Shown here piece after piece: positions 10,429 to 19,092 of a stretch of 64,000 bases of DNA. Positions within the stretch are counted from its first letter, which is position 1; every line of letters starts with the position of its first letter. Origin of the DNA: Raineyella fluvialis (GTDB lineage Bacteria; Actinomycetota; Actinomycetes; Propionibacteriales; Propionibacteriaceae); assembly GCF_009646095.1 (NCBI RefSeq), contig NZ_CP045725.1, positions 930,001-994,000 of the forward strand. Direction: 5' to 3'. The position numbers and the translations under genes were made by a program. The notes under the pieces are model-generated. The model made no database searches, was not told where the DNA came from, and was given only the letters and a program-made list of their open reading frames with translations.

Positions 10429-11432
10429 CCGGGGCGCGGGCCACGGTTTCGCTGGCGGACGTCGCCCTGCTCGCCGGGGTGTCCTCCCAGACCGTGTCCC
10501 GCGTCGCCCGCGGCGAGTTGTCCGTCAAGCCCGCGACCGCCGAGAAGGTCCGCGCCGCCATGCGCGAGCTCGGCTACCTGCCCAACCGCGCCGCCAGGGC
10601 GCTGCGGTACGGATCGTTCGGGACCATCGGTGTGGTCGGCCACCAGCTGTCGCGGACGGGCGAGGCCCACATCACCGAGGCGGTGATCGAGGCGTTGCGC
10701 GAGCGGGACTATTCCGTGATGCTGATCGACACCCCGACGACGAGTGCGGCGGACCTGCTCGACGCCTTCACCAAGCTCGGCCAGTCGGTCGACGGGATGG
10801 TCGTCCTGCGGCTCGAGACGCAGAAGCCGGCCCGGGTGGAGTTGCCGGCCCGGATGCCGATCGTGGTGGGCGACTTCCGCTACGCCGACAGCCACACGGC
10901 GGTCGGCACCGACCAGGCCGGTGGCACCCGGCTGGCCGTGGACCACCTCCTCGGGCTCGGGCACCGGACCATCCACCACGTCTCCGGACCGAGGAGCTCG
11001 GTCCAGGCGACCGCCCGTGAGGAGGCCTGGACCGCTGCGCTACGGGAGGCCGGCCGCGAGGTGCCGCAGGTGCTGCGTGGGGACTGGACTCCCCGGTCGG
11101 GCTATGCCGCGGGGCTGAGGCTCGTGGCCGACCCGGCGGTGACGGCGGTGTTCTGCGCGAACGACGAGATGGCCCAAGGCGTGCTGCGGGCGCTCCACGA
11201 GGCGGGCCGGCGGGTGCCGGAGGACGTCTCGGTGGTCGGTTTCGACGACCTGATGGCCGAATGGTTGTGGCCACCGCTGACGACGATCGCCCAGGACTTC
11301 ACCACGATCGGCCGCGAACTGGTCTCGGCCCTGATCGAGCAACTGGGGGCGCCGGATCGGGTCGCGACGAAGCGGATCCTGGTGTCGGCACGGCTGGTGG
11401 TGCGGAAGAGCACGGGGCCGGCGCGGGGCTGA
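10425..11432 (+). CDS. LacI-family regulator of the galactose cluster
   Basis: Repressor of 335 residues. Residues 8-60 form a LacI helix-turn-helix and hinge (SLADVALLAGVSSQTVSRVARG ... LGYLPNRAARALRYG), followed by a periplasmic-binding-protein-like sensor with the conserved segments FCANDEMAQGVLRALHEAGRRVPEDVSVVGFDD. The GTG start overlaps the epimerase stop, after CGGAGGGCCGAGG. As last gene of the operon it probably regulates itself through the AATGTT-type sites at 6677 and 6755 (inference). The hinge lacks the canonical leucine-alanine pair and reads RAARALR. Confidence 0.92.
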   Translation: MTGARATVSLADVALLAGVSSQTVSRVARGELSVKPATAEKVRAAMRELGYLPNRAARALRYGSFGTIGVVGHQLSRTGEAHITEAVIEALRERDYSVMLIDTPTTSAADLLDAFTKLGQSVDGMVVLRLETQKPARVELPARMPIVVGDFRYADSHTAVGTDQAGGTRLAVDHLLGLGHRTIHHVSGPRSSVQATAREEAWTAALREAGREVPQVLRGDWTPRSGYAAGLRLVADPAVTAVFCANDEMAQGVLRALHEAGRRVPEDVSVVGFDDLMAEWLWPPLTTIAQDFTTIGRELVSALIEQLGAPDRVATKRILVSARLVVRKSTGPARG

Positions 11433-11513
11433 GGCTCAGAGCCGCTCCCGCTGACTCTCCATCAGCCAACCAAGGCCTCGCGGACGTTACTGGCTTCCCG
11501 CTGCCGTCCTGCG

Positions 11514-11570
11514 GTCCGCGAGGACGCGGATCATCCGCGAGGGCGCGCATGATCCGCGAGCGCCGCGCAA
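11514..11570. repeat. Three imperfect 19-bp tandem repeats
   Basis: The core TCCGCGAG starts at 11515, 11534 and 11553, exactly 19 bases apart, with partly conserved spacers. An inverted copy (CCTCGCGGAC) lies at 11477-11486. The array sits in the gap between the LacI stop and the DUF2237 stop. The same core with the same 19-base period recurs at 61104-61131. Function unknown. Confidence 0.6.
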
Positions 11571-11580
11571 TGCCCGCGGG

Positions 11581-11979
11581 CTACACGTCCGGAGCGATCG
11601 AGCGGATGTCGTCCGGCACGTCGGCCGCGCAGCCCGCCAACTCCTCCAGGGTCACGTACTCGAGGGCGCCCTCGTGGGTCGCCGCCAGGATCACCGGCGC
11701 GACGATGCCGGCCCGGTACGCCTGCACCCACCGGGAGGCGACCACGCACCAGGCGTCGCCGGGCCGCAGGCCGGGGAAGCGGAACTGCGGCACCGGGGTC
11801 GAGAGGTCGTTGCCGGTGCGCTGCTGGAACTCGAGGAATTCCTTGGTCATCAGGGCACAGATCGTGTGGCTGCCGACGTCATCGGAGGACGTGGCGCAGT
11901 ACCCGTCCCGGAAGAAGCCCGTGACGGGATCAGTGCCGCAGGGTTGGAGAGGTTCGCCGAGAACGTTACGGGCGTCCAT
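11581..11979 (-). CDS. DUF2237 family protein
   Basis: Encodes 132 residues matching the DUF2237 pattern along its length: NVLGEPLQPC, TGFFRDGYC, GSHTICALMTKEFLEF, GNDLSTPVPQFRFPGLRPGD and WCVVASRW, then an alanine-rich C-terminus. The conserved cysteines and tryptophans are present. Biochemical role unknown. The start is probably leaderless: TAGGGT (11986-11991, reverse strand) lies six bases before the ATG and no ribosome site is seen. The gene follows the TIGR03085-family gene in the same direction, nine bases after its stop. Confidence 0.88.
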   Translation of the reverse strand: MDARNVLGEPLQPCGTDPVTGFFRDGYCATSSDDVGSHTICALMTKEFLEFQQRTGNDLSTPVPQFRFPGLRPGDAWCVVASRWVQAYRAGIVAPVILAATHEGALEYVTLEELAGCAADVPDDIRSIAPDV

Positions 11980-11988
11980 GGCGCAACC

Positions 11989-12627
11989 CTAGGGCCGAGA
12001 GGGTCCGCCGCGCAGGTGTCCGCCCGCAGGGGTGCGGACCACCTGGACGTGGGCAGCCCGGCCGCGCCCCGACGCGTACAGGGCCAGCTCGGTCGGGGGC
12101 CCGGTCACCGTGTCCACGGCACTCCCCCGGCCCACCATGACGGTGCCGCCACCGATCGCGTCGACGAGCACCGTACGTACGCTCCGCGACCGCAGTCGCA
12201 GACGGGCCAGGGCGGGGAGGTGCTTCATGATCGTGCCACGGTCGGCGGCGGAGAACTCCCGCTCCGGCACGTCACTCGTGACGCCGCGGCGCAGGTCTTC
12301 GTGGTGGATCAGGAACTCGAGCGTGTTCGCGGCCGCGTCGAACTCCCGCAGCGGCGACAGAACGCCGGGGCCCCGGCGGACGCGCTCGACGAGGTCTGGG
12401 TACGTGTGCCGGCGCCGGGCTCGGGCGATCCGGGCCTGCTGCACCCCGTCGAGCGCCGGGATCGCGATGCCGAGGCCTGCCAGCAGGTCCGTCTCCCGCA
12501 CCCAGAGGTGGGCGGCGAGGTCGTAGGCGACCCAGCCCTCGTCGAGGGTCGGGGCATGCGGCCCGACCTCCAGGAACAGGTCACACAGGGCGTGGCGCTC
12601 GCGCTGGGCGAGGGAGTTCGGGTCCAC
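11989..12627 (-). CDS. TIGR03085-family protein (maleylpyruvate-isomerase/DinB-like fold)
   Basis: Encodes 212 residues with the family N-terminus LAQRERHALCDLFLEVGPHAPTLDEGW...DLAAHLWVRE and the later pattern EFLIHHEDLRRG. The histidines in DLAAHLW and IHHED fit the metal site of the mycothiol-dependent maleylpyruvate isomerase (DinB-like) fold. The GTG at 12627 has GAGAGGA upstream; longer readings into 12.9 kb cross the divergent VOC gene and look non-coding. The reaction is unknown; a thiol-transfer role is only suggested by fold. Confidence 0.82.
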   Translation of the reverse strand: MDPNSLAQRERHALCDLFLEVGPHAPTLDEGWVAYDLAAHLWVRETDLLAGLGIAIPALDGVQQARIARARRRHTYPDLVERVRRGPGVLSPLREFDAAANTLEFLIHHEDLRRGVTSDVPEREFSAADRGTIMKHLPALARLRLRSRSVRTVLVDAIGGGTVMVGRGSAVDTVTGPPTELALYASGRGRAAHVQVVRTPAGGHLRGGPSRP

Positions 12628-12753
12628 GATCGGTCCTCTCGGAGGCTGTCTCCAGATGTCTCCAGCGTAGGAACCATAGCCAGCGAGTGGCCCACCAGGC
12701 AGGATGGGAGCGACGCGCCGGCGGGTCCGTCGGCCCTGACGACAGGACGATCC

Positions 12754-13200
12754 ATGCCCCTCACCTCCTGGCCCTACCTGGCCTTCCCCGGCACCGCCCG
12801 CGAGGCGATGACCTTCTACCACGAGGTCTTCGGCGGCGAGCTGACCCTGACGACATACGGGCAGATCCCCACCGAGGGCATGCCGTTCACCCCGGACCCG
12901 GAGGCCGTGGCGCACGCACAGCTCGAGTCGGCGGACCTGCGGTTGGCGGGCGGCGATGACCCGAGCATCGAGGGTGCCTCGATGGAGAGTCGCGTCTACT
13001 CGCTGCTCGTCGGGGTCGACACCGTCGATGACGGTCGGGCGCTGATCGACCGGTTCGTGGCCGGTGGTGGGGAGATCGTGATGCCGTTCGCGCTGGCGCC
13101 GTGGGGCGACACGTACGGGCAGGTCAAGGACCGGTTCGGGGTGATCTGGTCCTTCGTCGCGCCGGGTGAGCGACGTGAGGAGAGTCAGCTCCTGGGCTGA
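12754..13200 (+). CDS. VOC-family (glyoxalase/PhnB-like) protein
   Basis: Encodes 148 residues of the PhnB/3-demethylubiquinone-methyltransferase-like VOC group. The opening PYLAFPGTAREAMTFYHEVFGGEL is the standard beta-alpha start, followed by HAQLESADLRLAGGD and the closing WGDTYGQVKDRFGVIWSF. Usually a homodimeric cytoplasmic enzyme or binding protein; substrate unknown. An AGGACGATCC site precedes the ATG. The 3' end overlaps the converging gene at 13185 by 16 bases. Confidence 0.9.
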   Translation: MPLTSWPYLAFPGTAREAMTFYHEVFGGELTLTTYGQIPTEGMPFTPDPEAVAHAQLESADLRLAGGDDPSIEGASMESRVYSLLVGVDTVDDGRALIDRFVAGGGEIVMPFALAPWGDTYGQVKDRFGVIWSFVAPGERREESQLLG

Positions 13201-13703
13201 TCCACCTCGGGATCACCCGCGTGGGGCCGTCGCCGCGGACGCGACGAGGGCCCGCGGAAGAAGAGGGTCACCGACACGATCACGCCGATGATCGAGCCGA
13301 TGATGCCCACCGCGAGGATCCAGCGCGCGAGGCGTGCCCAGTCGAAGGTGATGCCGAGGACGTCGACCGCCCCCTCGGGGAAAGCGAACGGGAAGACCCG
13401 CCAGATCGCGAACAGCGCGACCAGGGCCACCGCCGACGTCGCCACGCCGCCCAGGGCCCGCAACCACCGCAGATCCGCCACCAGGTAGATCGCATTGGCG
13501 ACCAAGGTGGTGATGATCGAGGCATTGACGATGCCGAGCACCATCGTGGTGTCCGGCGTCAGGAACGGCACCGCCTGCCACCCCGGTCGTACGTTGATCA
13601 GGTAGTAGAGGGCCGCGTTGATCAGGATGCTGGCGGCATACCCACCGGAGGTCGGGCGGGGCCGGGCGCGTTCGGGACGGGGTGGACGATCGTTCGCTGA
13701 CAT
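13185..13703 (-). CDS. Four-helix membrane protein, hypothetical
   Basis: Encodes 172 residues with a short Pro/Arg-rich N-terminus, four hydrophobic segments (about 22-40, 54-74, 83-103 and 120-146) and an Arg/Pro-rich cytoplasmic tail. The ATG at 13703 has TGGAG eight bases upstream. No conserved motif was recognised. It converges with, and slightly overlaps, the VOC gene. Function unknown. Confidence 0.7.
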   Translation of the reverse strand: MSANDRPPRPERARPRPTSGGYAASILINAALYYLINVRPGWQAVPFLTPDTTMVLGIVNASIITTLVANAIYLVADLRWLRALGGVATSAVALVALFAIWRVFPFAFPEGAVDVLGITFDWARLARWILAVGIIGSIIGVIVSVTLFFRGPSSRPRRRPHAGDPEVDQPRS

Positions 13704-13812
13704 GGGCACTCCAGTGGCTGCGACGGTGGTCCCCTCCAGCCTAGGGCGAAGCCGGGGGACGCGTCTGTGCCTACGATGGTGCACAGGAGCCCGTCTGGGA
13801 AGAAGGCGTCCG

Positions 13813-14310
13813 ATGAAGAGGACCTCCGCGACAGTCATCAGCATCGCGTTCTTCGTCGCTGGTCCGGGGACGTTCGTGGGACTCGTGCCCTGGGCGATCA
13901 CCCGGTGGACGTTCCGTACGCCCGCACCCGGGTGGATCGTGATGCGTGTCCTCGGCGCGGGAATGATCATCGCCGGCATCGTCCCCACCGCGTCTGCCTT
14001 CGCCGAGTTCGTGAAGGCCGGTGGCACGCCGGTGCCGCTGGCGCCGACCGACCGCCTCGTCGTCTCCGGCTTCAACCGTTACGTACGCAACCCGATGTAC
14101 GTCGGACTCATCACGTCCATCCTCGGACAGGTCCTCCTGTTCGGGAACTTGCGGCTGCTGGGGTACGCGGCGGTCGCGGCGGCGGCACCCGCGGCGTTCG
14201 TGCACTGGTACGAGGAGCCGACGCTGGCGAAGAGGTTCGGGGCGCAGTACGAGGTCTACCGCCGCGCGGTTCCCGGGTGGATCCCGCGGCTGCGCCCGTG
14301 GCAGGCGTGA
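13813..14310 (+). CDS. Isoprenylcysteine/phospholipid methyltransferase-like membrane protein
   Basis: Encodes 165 residues with about four hydrophobic segments. The C-terminal half carries the ICMT/PEMT-type signature: LVVSGFNRYVRNPMYVG, then EEPTLAKRFGAQYEVYRRAVPGWIPR. In this family RNPxY and the E-E-P...Y..Y..V..W.P residues form the S-adenosylmethionine site near the membrane face. Substrate unknown; bacterial members methylate small molecules or lipids. The ATG follows GGGAAGAAGG. Confidence 0.82.
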   Translation: MKRTSATVISIAFFVAGPGTFVGLVPWAITRWTFRTPAPGWIVMRVLGAGMIIAGIVPTASAFAEFVKAGGTPVPLAPTDRLVVSGFNRYVRNPMYVGLITSILGQVLLFGNLRLLGYAAVAAAAPAAFVHWYEEPTLAKRFGAQYEVYRRAVPGWIPRLRPWQA

Positions 14311-14362
14311 TCGAGAACGCCCCCGCGCTGGCGTACGATCCGGGATCCCCGTCCCGCCGGGA

Positions 14363-15289
14363 TCACCATCGCGGCCCCGGCCGGTACGGCTGGCCCGGCT
14401 CGTGCGGCGACTGGTAGACCGAGATCGGCTCGGGCCCGGCCAGGACCCGGCGCTTGACGTGCAGGTAGCGGTGCTCGTCGGGCTCGATACGCCAGCCGAT
14501 CAGCTGGATCTGGTCGCCCACCAGTTCGATGCCGGTGATGTAGGCCGGGAACGTGCAGCATCCGGTGTTGAAGTACGGGACGCCGTCGCGGGGGAACTTC
14601 TGCCGGTGGGTGTGACCGCAGATCAACGCCGTCTGGTGCTCGATAATCCACTTGCGGTAGTTCCGCTCGACCTTGTGGCGCTTGAACATGTTCCGCGTCG
14701 GGCTGGAAGGGCTGCGGATGCCGAACGCGTGCATGTACTTCCAGAAGACGCGGAAGGTCCACATCGTGAAGGGCCAGAGCTGGTCGTTGGCCATGTCGCC
14801 CTGGTGGCCGTGCACGACGAGGATCTCCTGGCCGGTGTCACGGTGCCGCAGCACCAGGGACCCCAGAGGCTCCAGCCCCGGCATGAACGGCGTGGGGCGG
14901 CCCAGGTCGTCGGGGATGGTGTCGAAGCAGGCGCGGGCGAACGCCGGATCCTGCAACTGGATGTTGTGGTTGCCGTAGAGGAAGATCAGCCGGCCGTCGT
15001 CGAAGAACCGCTTGAGCCGCCGGTAGGGCGAGCCGTTGGCCCACAGGATGTGCTTCCAGTCGCGGTTCTCCCACAGCTCGTCGCCGTCGCCGACCTCGAC
15101 GTACGTGTAGCCCTCGGCGTGGTACCACTCCAGCGCGGCGACGTAGATGTTCTTGTTCTTGGCGAATTCGTCGGCGATGCTGCCGTCGCCCCGGTGGATG
15201 TCGCTGAGGAAGACGTACTTGGTGTCTGCGCCGAACTCCTCGACGCGGGCATGCCGGTAGGCCTCGGTGAGGCGTCCCATGGTCTGCAT
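14363..15289 (-). CDS. Metallophosphoesterase, LpxH-like
   Basis: Calcineurin-like metallophosphoesterase of 308 residues. All binuclear-metal motifs are visible: VFLSDIHRGDG (residues about 26-36), VGDGDELWEN, LYGNHNIQ, VVHGHQGD and CGHTHRQKF. It resembles UDP-diacylglucosamine pyrophosphatase-type proteins in motif spacing, but an actinobacterium has no lipid A, so another phosphoester is the substrate (inference). AAAGGAG lies well placed before the ATG. Single gene between unrelated neighbours. Confidence 0.88.
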   Translation of the reverse strand: MQTMGRLTEAYRHARVEEFGADTKYVFLSDIHRGDGSIADEFAKNKNIYVAALEWYHAEGYTYVEVGDGDELWENRDWKHILWANGSPYRRLKRFFDDGRLIFLYGNHNIQLQDPAFARACFDTIPDDLGRPTPFMPGLEPLGSLVLRHRDTGQEILVVHGHQGDMANDQLWPFTMWTFRVFWKYMHAFGIRSPSSPTRNMFKRHKVERNYRKWIIEHQTALICGHTHRQKFPRDGVPYFNTGCCTFPAYITGIELVGDQIQLIGWRIEPDEHRYLHVKRRVLAGPEPISVYQSPHEPGQPYRPGPRW

Positions 15290-15463
15290 GTCGGACTGAC
15301 TCCTTTCGCACTCGGCGGTGGGCGGCCTGGAGGTCCGGAAGACCCGCCGCCCGTCGAACGCGCTGGCACTCAGCCTAGGCCGCAGCGCGCGGAAGCGGCA
15401 GAGGCAGGGCTCGAACGGGGCGCGAGGGGGCGTCCATGGCCGGCCGATGTCACCGACCCCTCC

Positions 15464-15469
15464 TAGACT
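15464..15469 (+). promoter_or_regulatory. Putative -10 element (TAGACT) for the HelD/HelR-like gene
   Basis: TAGACT in the context CCTCCTAGACTGACGGCC. The same CTCCTAGA(C/G)T(G)AC context recurs before the PLD helicase, and TAGACT precedes the second parA. No convincing -35 is seen. It lies eight bases before a GTG at 15478 and 53 bases before the preferred GTG at 15523. Confidence 0.45.
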
Positions 15470-15522
15470 GACGGCCGGTGGTCGCCACGACGGCGGCCGT
15501 CGACGTCTGCACAGGGGGAGAA

Positions 15523-17316
15523 GTGGCCGAACAGGATCCGTCCGTCCTGGAGTACGAGCGGGACATGAACACCGCGTACCTGGCCAACCTGGAACGCCGC
15601 TCCGGCGGTTACGAGATCGACGACCGCACCCGCTGGACTCCCAGGATCACCATCGGCTCACTGATCGGGCGGGTCCGGATGCGCTATGACGGCGACGACG
15701 CGGACGAGGAGTTCTACGTCGCCGAGACATCGGCCGATCTCGACGGCGTCGAGGTGATCAGTTGGGCCGCCCCGGCCGCCGCGGCGTACTACGGCAAGCG
15801 GTACGGCGAGGAGTCCGGGCTGAAGATCCGCCGGCGCTTCACCAAGGGCCCGCAGCACGGCATCGAGACGTACGCCGACGAGTGGATCATCGCCCCGGAC
15901 GGGGCGGAGTTCAGCACGCCCTCCGCGGGCCTGACGGCGCGGGAGGAGCCCCAGGCGGCCCAGGCCGAGCTGCCCCGGGTCGTCCCCGGCACGGAGGAGC
16001 AGTTGCGCAAGCCGCGGACATCACTCAAGGCGCTGCTGCGGACCCTCCAGCCCGAGCAGTACGACCTGGTCGCCGCCTCCCCCACCGAGTCGCTGACGAT
16101 CCAGGGCTACGCGGGAACGGGCAAGACGGTGGTCGCGACGCATCGCGCCGCCTGGCTCACCCACACCGACCGCGAGACGCCGCTACGCAGGGTGGCGCTG
16201 ATCGGGCCGACGCAGACCTGGGCGCGCCACATCAGCCCCGTGGTCGACGAACTCGCCACCCCCGGCACGGTGACGATCACCTCGCTGCCGGAGGTGATGC
16301 GGACCATCATCGGCGCCCCCGAACGGCACGCCTCCAGCGACGACTTCCTCGACGCCTACTCCGCACAGCTGGGAAAGACGCTGGACAGGCTCGTCACCAA
16401 GCAGCGCAAGGCGGACCCCGCGCTGACTCCCGCCCGGGCGTACGAGGTCTTCCTGCACACCAACGACCTGTCGATCCCTGCCTCCCGCAGACCCGAGTTC
16501 CTCCTCTGGCGGGAGACGCTGCCCCAGACGTACGAGAACGCCCTGGGCGACCGGACGCTGTGGCCGCTACTCACCTACCTCACCGTGCTGTTGAGCCCGC
16601 AGGCGCGCTACGACCACATCATCGTCGACGAGGCGCAGGACCTGCGGCCGCTGGAGTGGCTGATCCTCACCCACCTGAACAGCGGCGCCTGGACGCTGGT
16701 CGGCGACACCCACCAGCGCCGGACCAGCCACACACCCCGTGGCTGGAAGGAGATCCGCACGCTGCTGGGGCTGTCGACCTGGGACGAGGAGTCGCTGCTC
16801 GGTGGCTACCGGACCACCAAGGCGATCATCGACTTCGCGGCGTGTCTCCTCGAGGGGTCCGCCGGCCATCGGGCGTACGACGTGCTGGGCGAGGGCGAGC
16901 CGCCGCTGATCATCCATGCCCGCACCGTCGACGAGCTCGAGGCGATCACCCTCGAGCAGGCCGACCGGCTCTCCGCGGATCATCCGAAGGGCAAGGTCGC
17001 GGTGATCACCCCGCTGGTGCGCCCCGTCGGCTCGTACGCGCACCGGCATGGCTGGACCGAAGGTGCTGACCACTACTGGTCCAACGAGGACGGCCGCCGG
17101 TTCACCCTGCTGACCTCGGAGGAGGCGCGGGGTCTGGAGTTCGACGCGGTCGTGGTGGTCGAGCCCTCGGCCTTCAAGGCGCTGCCCGGCGACAACGGCC
17201 CCCTCTACACGGCGCTGACCCGGGCCAATCTGGAACTGGTCATCGTGCACGAGCGCGTGCTGCCGCCGAAGATGGTCCGCCACCTGCGGACGCACCGGCC
17301 TGCTGTCCTCGCCTGA
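15523..17316 (+). CDS. HelD/HelR-like superfamily I ATPase (UvrD-type helicase fold)
   Basis: Encodes 597 residues. Residues about 65-125 match the HelD-type region: FYVAETSADLDG, VISWAAPAAAAYYG, LKIRRRF. The SF1 motor follows: Walker A GYAGTGKT (195-202) followed by HRAAWL, motif II VDEAQD (368-373), GDTHQRR, motif V EEARGLEFD and motif VI YTALTRA. HelD/HelR proteins remove stalled RNA polymerase from DNA or rescue it from rifamycins. This one is about 100 residues shorter than typical members and has little of the N-terminal coiled coil, so the role is uncertain. The GTG at 15523 follows AGGGGGAG; a possible leaderless GTG lies at 15478. It leads a five-gene block with two ParA proteins and a PLD helicase. 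Confidence 0.82.
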   Translation: MAEQDPSVLEYERDMNTAYLANLERRSGGYEIDDRTRWTPRITIGSLIGRVRMRYDGDDADEEFYVAETSADLDGVEVISWAAPAAAAYYGKRYGEESGLKIRRRFTKGPQHGIETYADEWIIAPDGAEFSTPSAGLTAREEPQAAQAELPRVVPGTEEQLRKPRTSLKALLRTLQPEQYDLVAASPTESLTIQGYAGTGKTVVATHRAAWLTHTDRETPLRRVALIGPTQTWARHISPVVDELATPGTVTITSLPEVMRTIIGAPERHASSDDFLDAYSAQLGKTLDRLVTKQRKADPALTPARAYEVFLHTNDLSIPASRRPEFLLWRETLPQTYENALGDRTLWPLLTYLTVLLSPQARYDHIIVDEAQDLRPLEWLILTHLNSGAWTLVGDTHQRRTSHTPRGWKEIRTLLGLSTWDEESLLGGYRTTKAIIDFAACLLEGSAGHRAYDVLGEGEPPLIIHARTVDELEAITLEQADRLSADHPKGKVAVITPLVRPVGSYAHRHGWTEGADHYWSNEDGRRFTLLTSEEARGLEFDAVVVVEPSAFKALPGDNGPLYTALTRANLELVIVHERVLPPKMVRHLRTHRPAVLA

Positions 17317-17383
17317 TCGTCCCCGTCCACACCTCGTCTTGGTCCCCGCCGTAGGGCCGTCACCGAAGGAGCATCGCCGCCGC

Positions 17384-18244
17384 ATGACACATGTCATCTC
17401 AGTCGTGAACATGAAGGGTGGAGTCGGCAAGACCACTACCACGGTGATGCTGGGCGAGTTCCTGGCCGCGGAGTACGGCAAGAGGGTGCTGCTGGTCGAC
17501 ATGGACCCGCAGGTCAGCCTCTCGATCACCATGCTCGGTGAACTGCAGTGGAGACTGGTCAGGGACGCCGGCCACACGGCGGTCGCCATGTTCAGTGATG
17601 CCCTGGACACGGCCGAGGTGCCGAGGTTCGACATCGCCAGGGCCGTCTACCGCAACGCCTCGAACGTGAAGGCCATCCACGACGTCGACCTGCTGCCGCT
17701 GGCCCCGGACATCATCGATCTGCAGCCCCACCTCGCCGCGCTGAGCGTCGCCAAGCGCAGCTCGGTCAGGGTCTGGGACATCCTGCACGGGGCGCTCGCC
17801 CCGATCCTGCCGCGCTACGACTACGTCCTGATCGACTGCCCGCCGAGCCTGGACGTGATGACGAAGAACGCTCTGCGCGCGTCCTCGGGCTACCTCATCC
17901 CGACGATCCCGGACGTCATGTCGACGTACGGCATCACGCTGCTGCAGCAGAAGGTGGGCGAGTTCGCCGAGCAGGCGGGCATACAGCGGCCGGCCGAGCT
18001 CGGCGTGATCGTCACCAAACACAAGCTGAACTCCAGCGTGCACACCGGGCAGGTCGCCCGGTTGCGCAACCACCCGACGTGGCCGCCGATGCTGACCCCG
18101 ACCGTGCCGGAAGCCAACCAGATCGCCGGGGCGGCCGAGTACCAGCAGTACTCGACCCTGCGCATGAAGTACGGGCAGGCGCACTACGCGGACCTGGCCG
18201 AACTGACCGAGACGTTCCGCCAGCGGGTGGAGGAGGGCGAGTGA
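17384..18244 (+). CDS. ParA-family ATPase, copy 1
   Basis: Encodes 286 residues with a deviant Walker A near the N-terminus (NMKGGVGKTTTT, residues 9-20), VLLVDMDPQ (Walker A-prime) and YVLIDCPPSLDVM (Walker B). ParA proteins bind non-specific DNA when ATP-bound and position plasmids, chromosomes or protein cargo. It has no N-terminal helix-turn-helix. It is about as similar to the ParA at 19093 as duplicated genes commonly are, with long identical stretches by eye. Its TGA overlaps the next ATG by one base, coupling it to the SAP-repeat protein. No ParB homologue is present. Confidence 0.9.
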   Translation: MTHVISVVNMKGGVGKTTTTVMLGEFLAAEYGKRVLLVDMDPQVSLSITMLGELQWRLVRDAGHTAVAMFSDALDTAEVPRFDIARAVYRNASNVKAIHDVDLLPLAPDIIDLQPHLAALSVAKRSSVRVWDILHGALAPILPRYDYVLIDCPPSLDVMTKNALRASSGYLIPTIPDVMSTYGITLLQQKVGEFAEQAGIQRPAELGVIVTKHKLNSSVHTGQVARLRNHPTWPPMLTPTVPEANQIAGAAEYQQYSTLRMKYGQAHYADLAELTETFRQRVEEGE

Positions 18245-18969
18245 TGACCGAGACCAGCCAGCTGACCGATCCCGACCGCAGCACCGTAACCGACGACGTC
18301 GGCGCAGCCGCGGAAGCGCTGCGGGCGTTGGCCGCCGCCGAGGGCGGCGACGTGCTCGCCGGCCAGCTCTCGCGACTCGTCGCCGTGATCGCACAGGAAG
18401 CGATCCGAACGAAGCGGTTCCGCTCCGACCTGGTGGCCGCGGTGGTCCCGGAGCCGGCGCCCTCAGCGCCGAACGCCGCGCCGGGCGCGGGCTCGGGCTC
18501 GGCCTCCCCCGTGACCCGCAGCCGGCTCGAAAGAATGACGAAGCCTGACCTGAAGCGGCTGATCGATCAGGAGGGCATGGATCCGGACCGTACGCTCCGG
18601 TCCAAGGCGACCAAGCCCGCCATGATCGACCTGATCCTGGCCTTCCGGGCCACGGGCTCTGGGGCTCCCACAGCGAACGCCACCCCTGTAGCCGCGCCCG
18701 AGGCTGCATCCCCGGCGAAACCGCCGAAGCGTCGCCGGCGCCCCAGCCCTCTCAACCCCTATGCGGTCGCTGCGGAGGACGGGGCGGAGGGCCTGCGCGA
18801 GCAGCTCCAGCAACTCGACGTCGAAGAACTCAAGGACATCGTCACCGAGTACGGCATGAACCACGACCGCCGCGCGATGAGCTGGACCGACCACGACCGG
18901 TTCGTGGAGCGGATCCTGGCGAAGACCGACTTCGGCGCCTCGCAGGGCAGCGCGTTCCGGAGTTCGTGA
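18244..18969 (+). CDS. Protein with two SAP-like repeats, candidate DNA-binding partner of ParA
   Basis: Encodes 241 residues. An Ala/Leu-rich helical N-terminus (about 15-65) is followed by a Pro/Ala linker. Two related segments at 94-134 (LERMTKPDLKRLIDQEGMD...MIDLIL) and 184-226 (LREQLQQLDVEELKDIVTEYGM...FVERIL) share an L-x-x-L-K-x-x-x-x-x-x-G-M pattern typical of SAP or Rho-N-like DNA/RNA-binding folds. A basic PKRRRR stretch lies between them. It is translationally coupled to ParA copy 1 (TGATG overlap) and precedes ParA copy 2, the place a ParB-like adaptor would take. That role is an inference; no named family was recognised. Confidence 0.75.
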   Translation: MTETSQLTDPDRSTVTDDVGAAAEALRALAAAEGGDVLAGQLSRLVAVIAQEAIRTKRFRSDLVAAVVPEPAPSAPNAAPGAGSGSASPVTRSRLERMTKPDLKRLIDQEGMDPDRTLRSKATKPAMIDLILAFRATGSGAPTANATPVAAPEAASPAKPPKRRRRPSPLNPYAVAAEDGAEGLREQLQQLDVEELKDIVTEYGMNHDRRAMSWTDHDRFVERILAKTDFGASQGSAFRSS

Positions 18970-19019
18970 TGACGCGCCGGCCGGTCGTATCAGGGACCGG
19001 GTTCGTCGGCCCGGTTACT

Positions 19020-19025
19020 TAGACT
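19020..19025 (+). promoter_or_regulatory. Putative -10 element (TAGACT) for parA copy 2
   Basis: TAGACT in the 123-base gap between the SAP-repeat gene and the second parA, 67 bases before its ATG. It matches the -10 proposed for the HelD/HelR-like gene. It would allow parA copy 2 to be transcribed separately. No clear -35 was seen. Confidence 0.4.
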
Positions 19026-19092
19026 GGCCAAGTTGGGCCAGCCATCGCCGGCCCGACCACCTGGTCGACATCGTGAAGGAGAACACCGCCGA

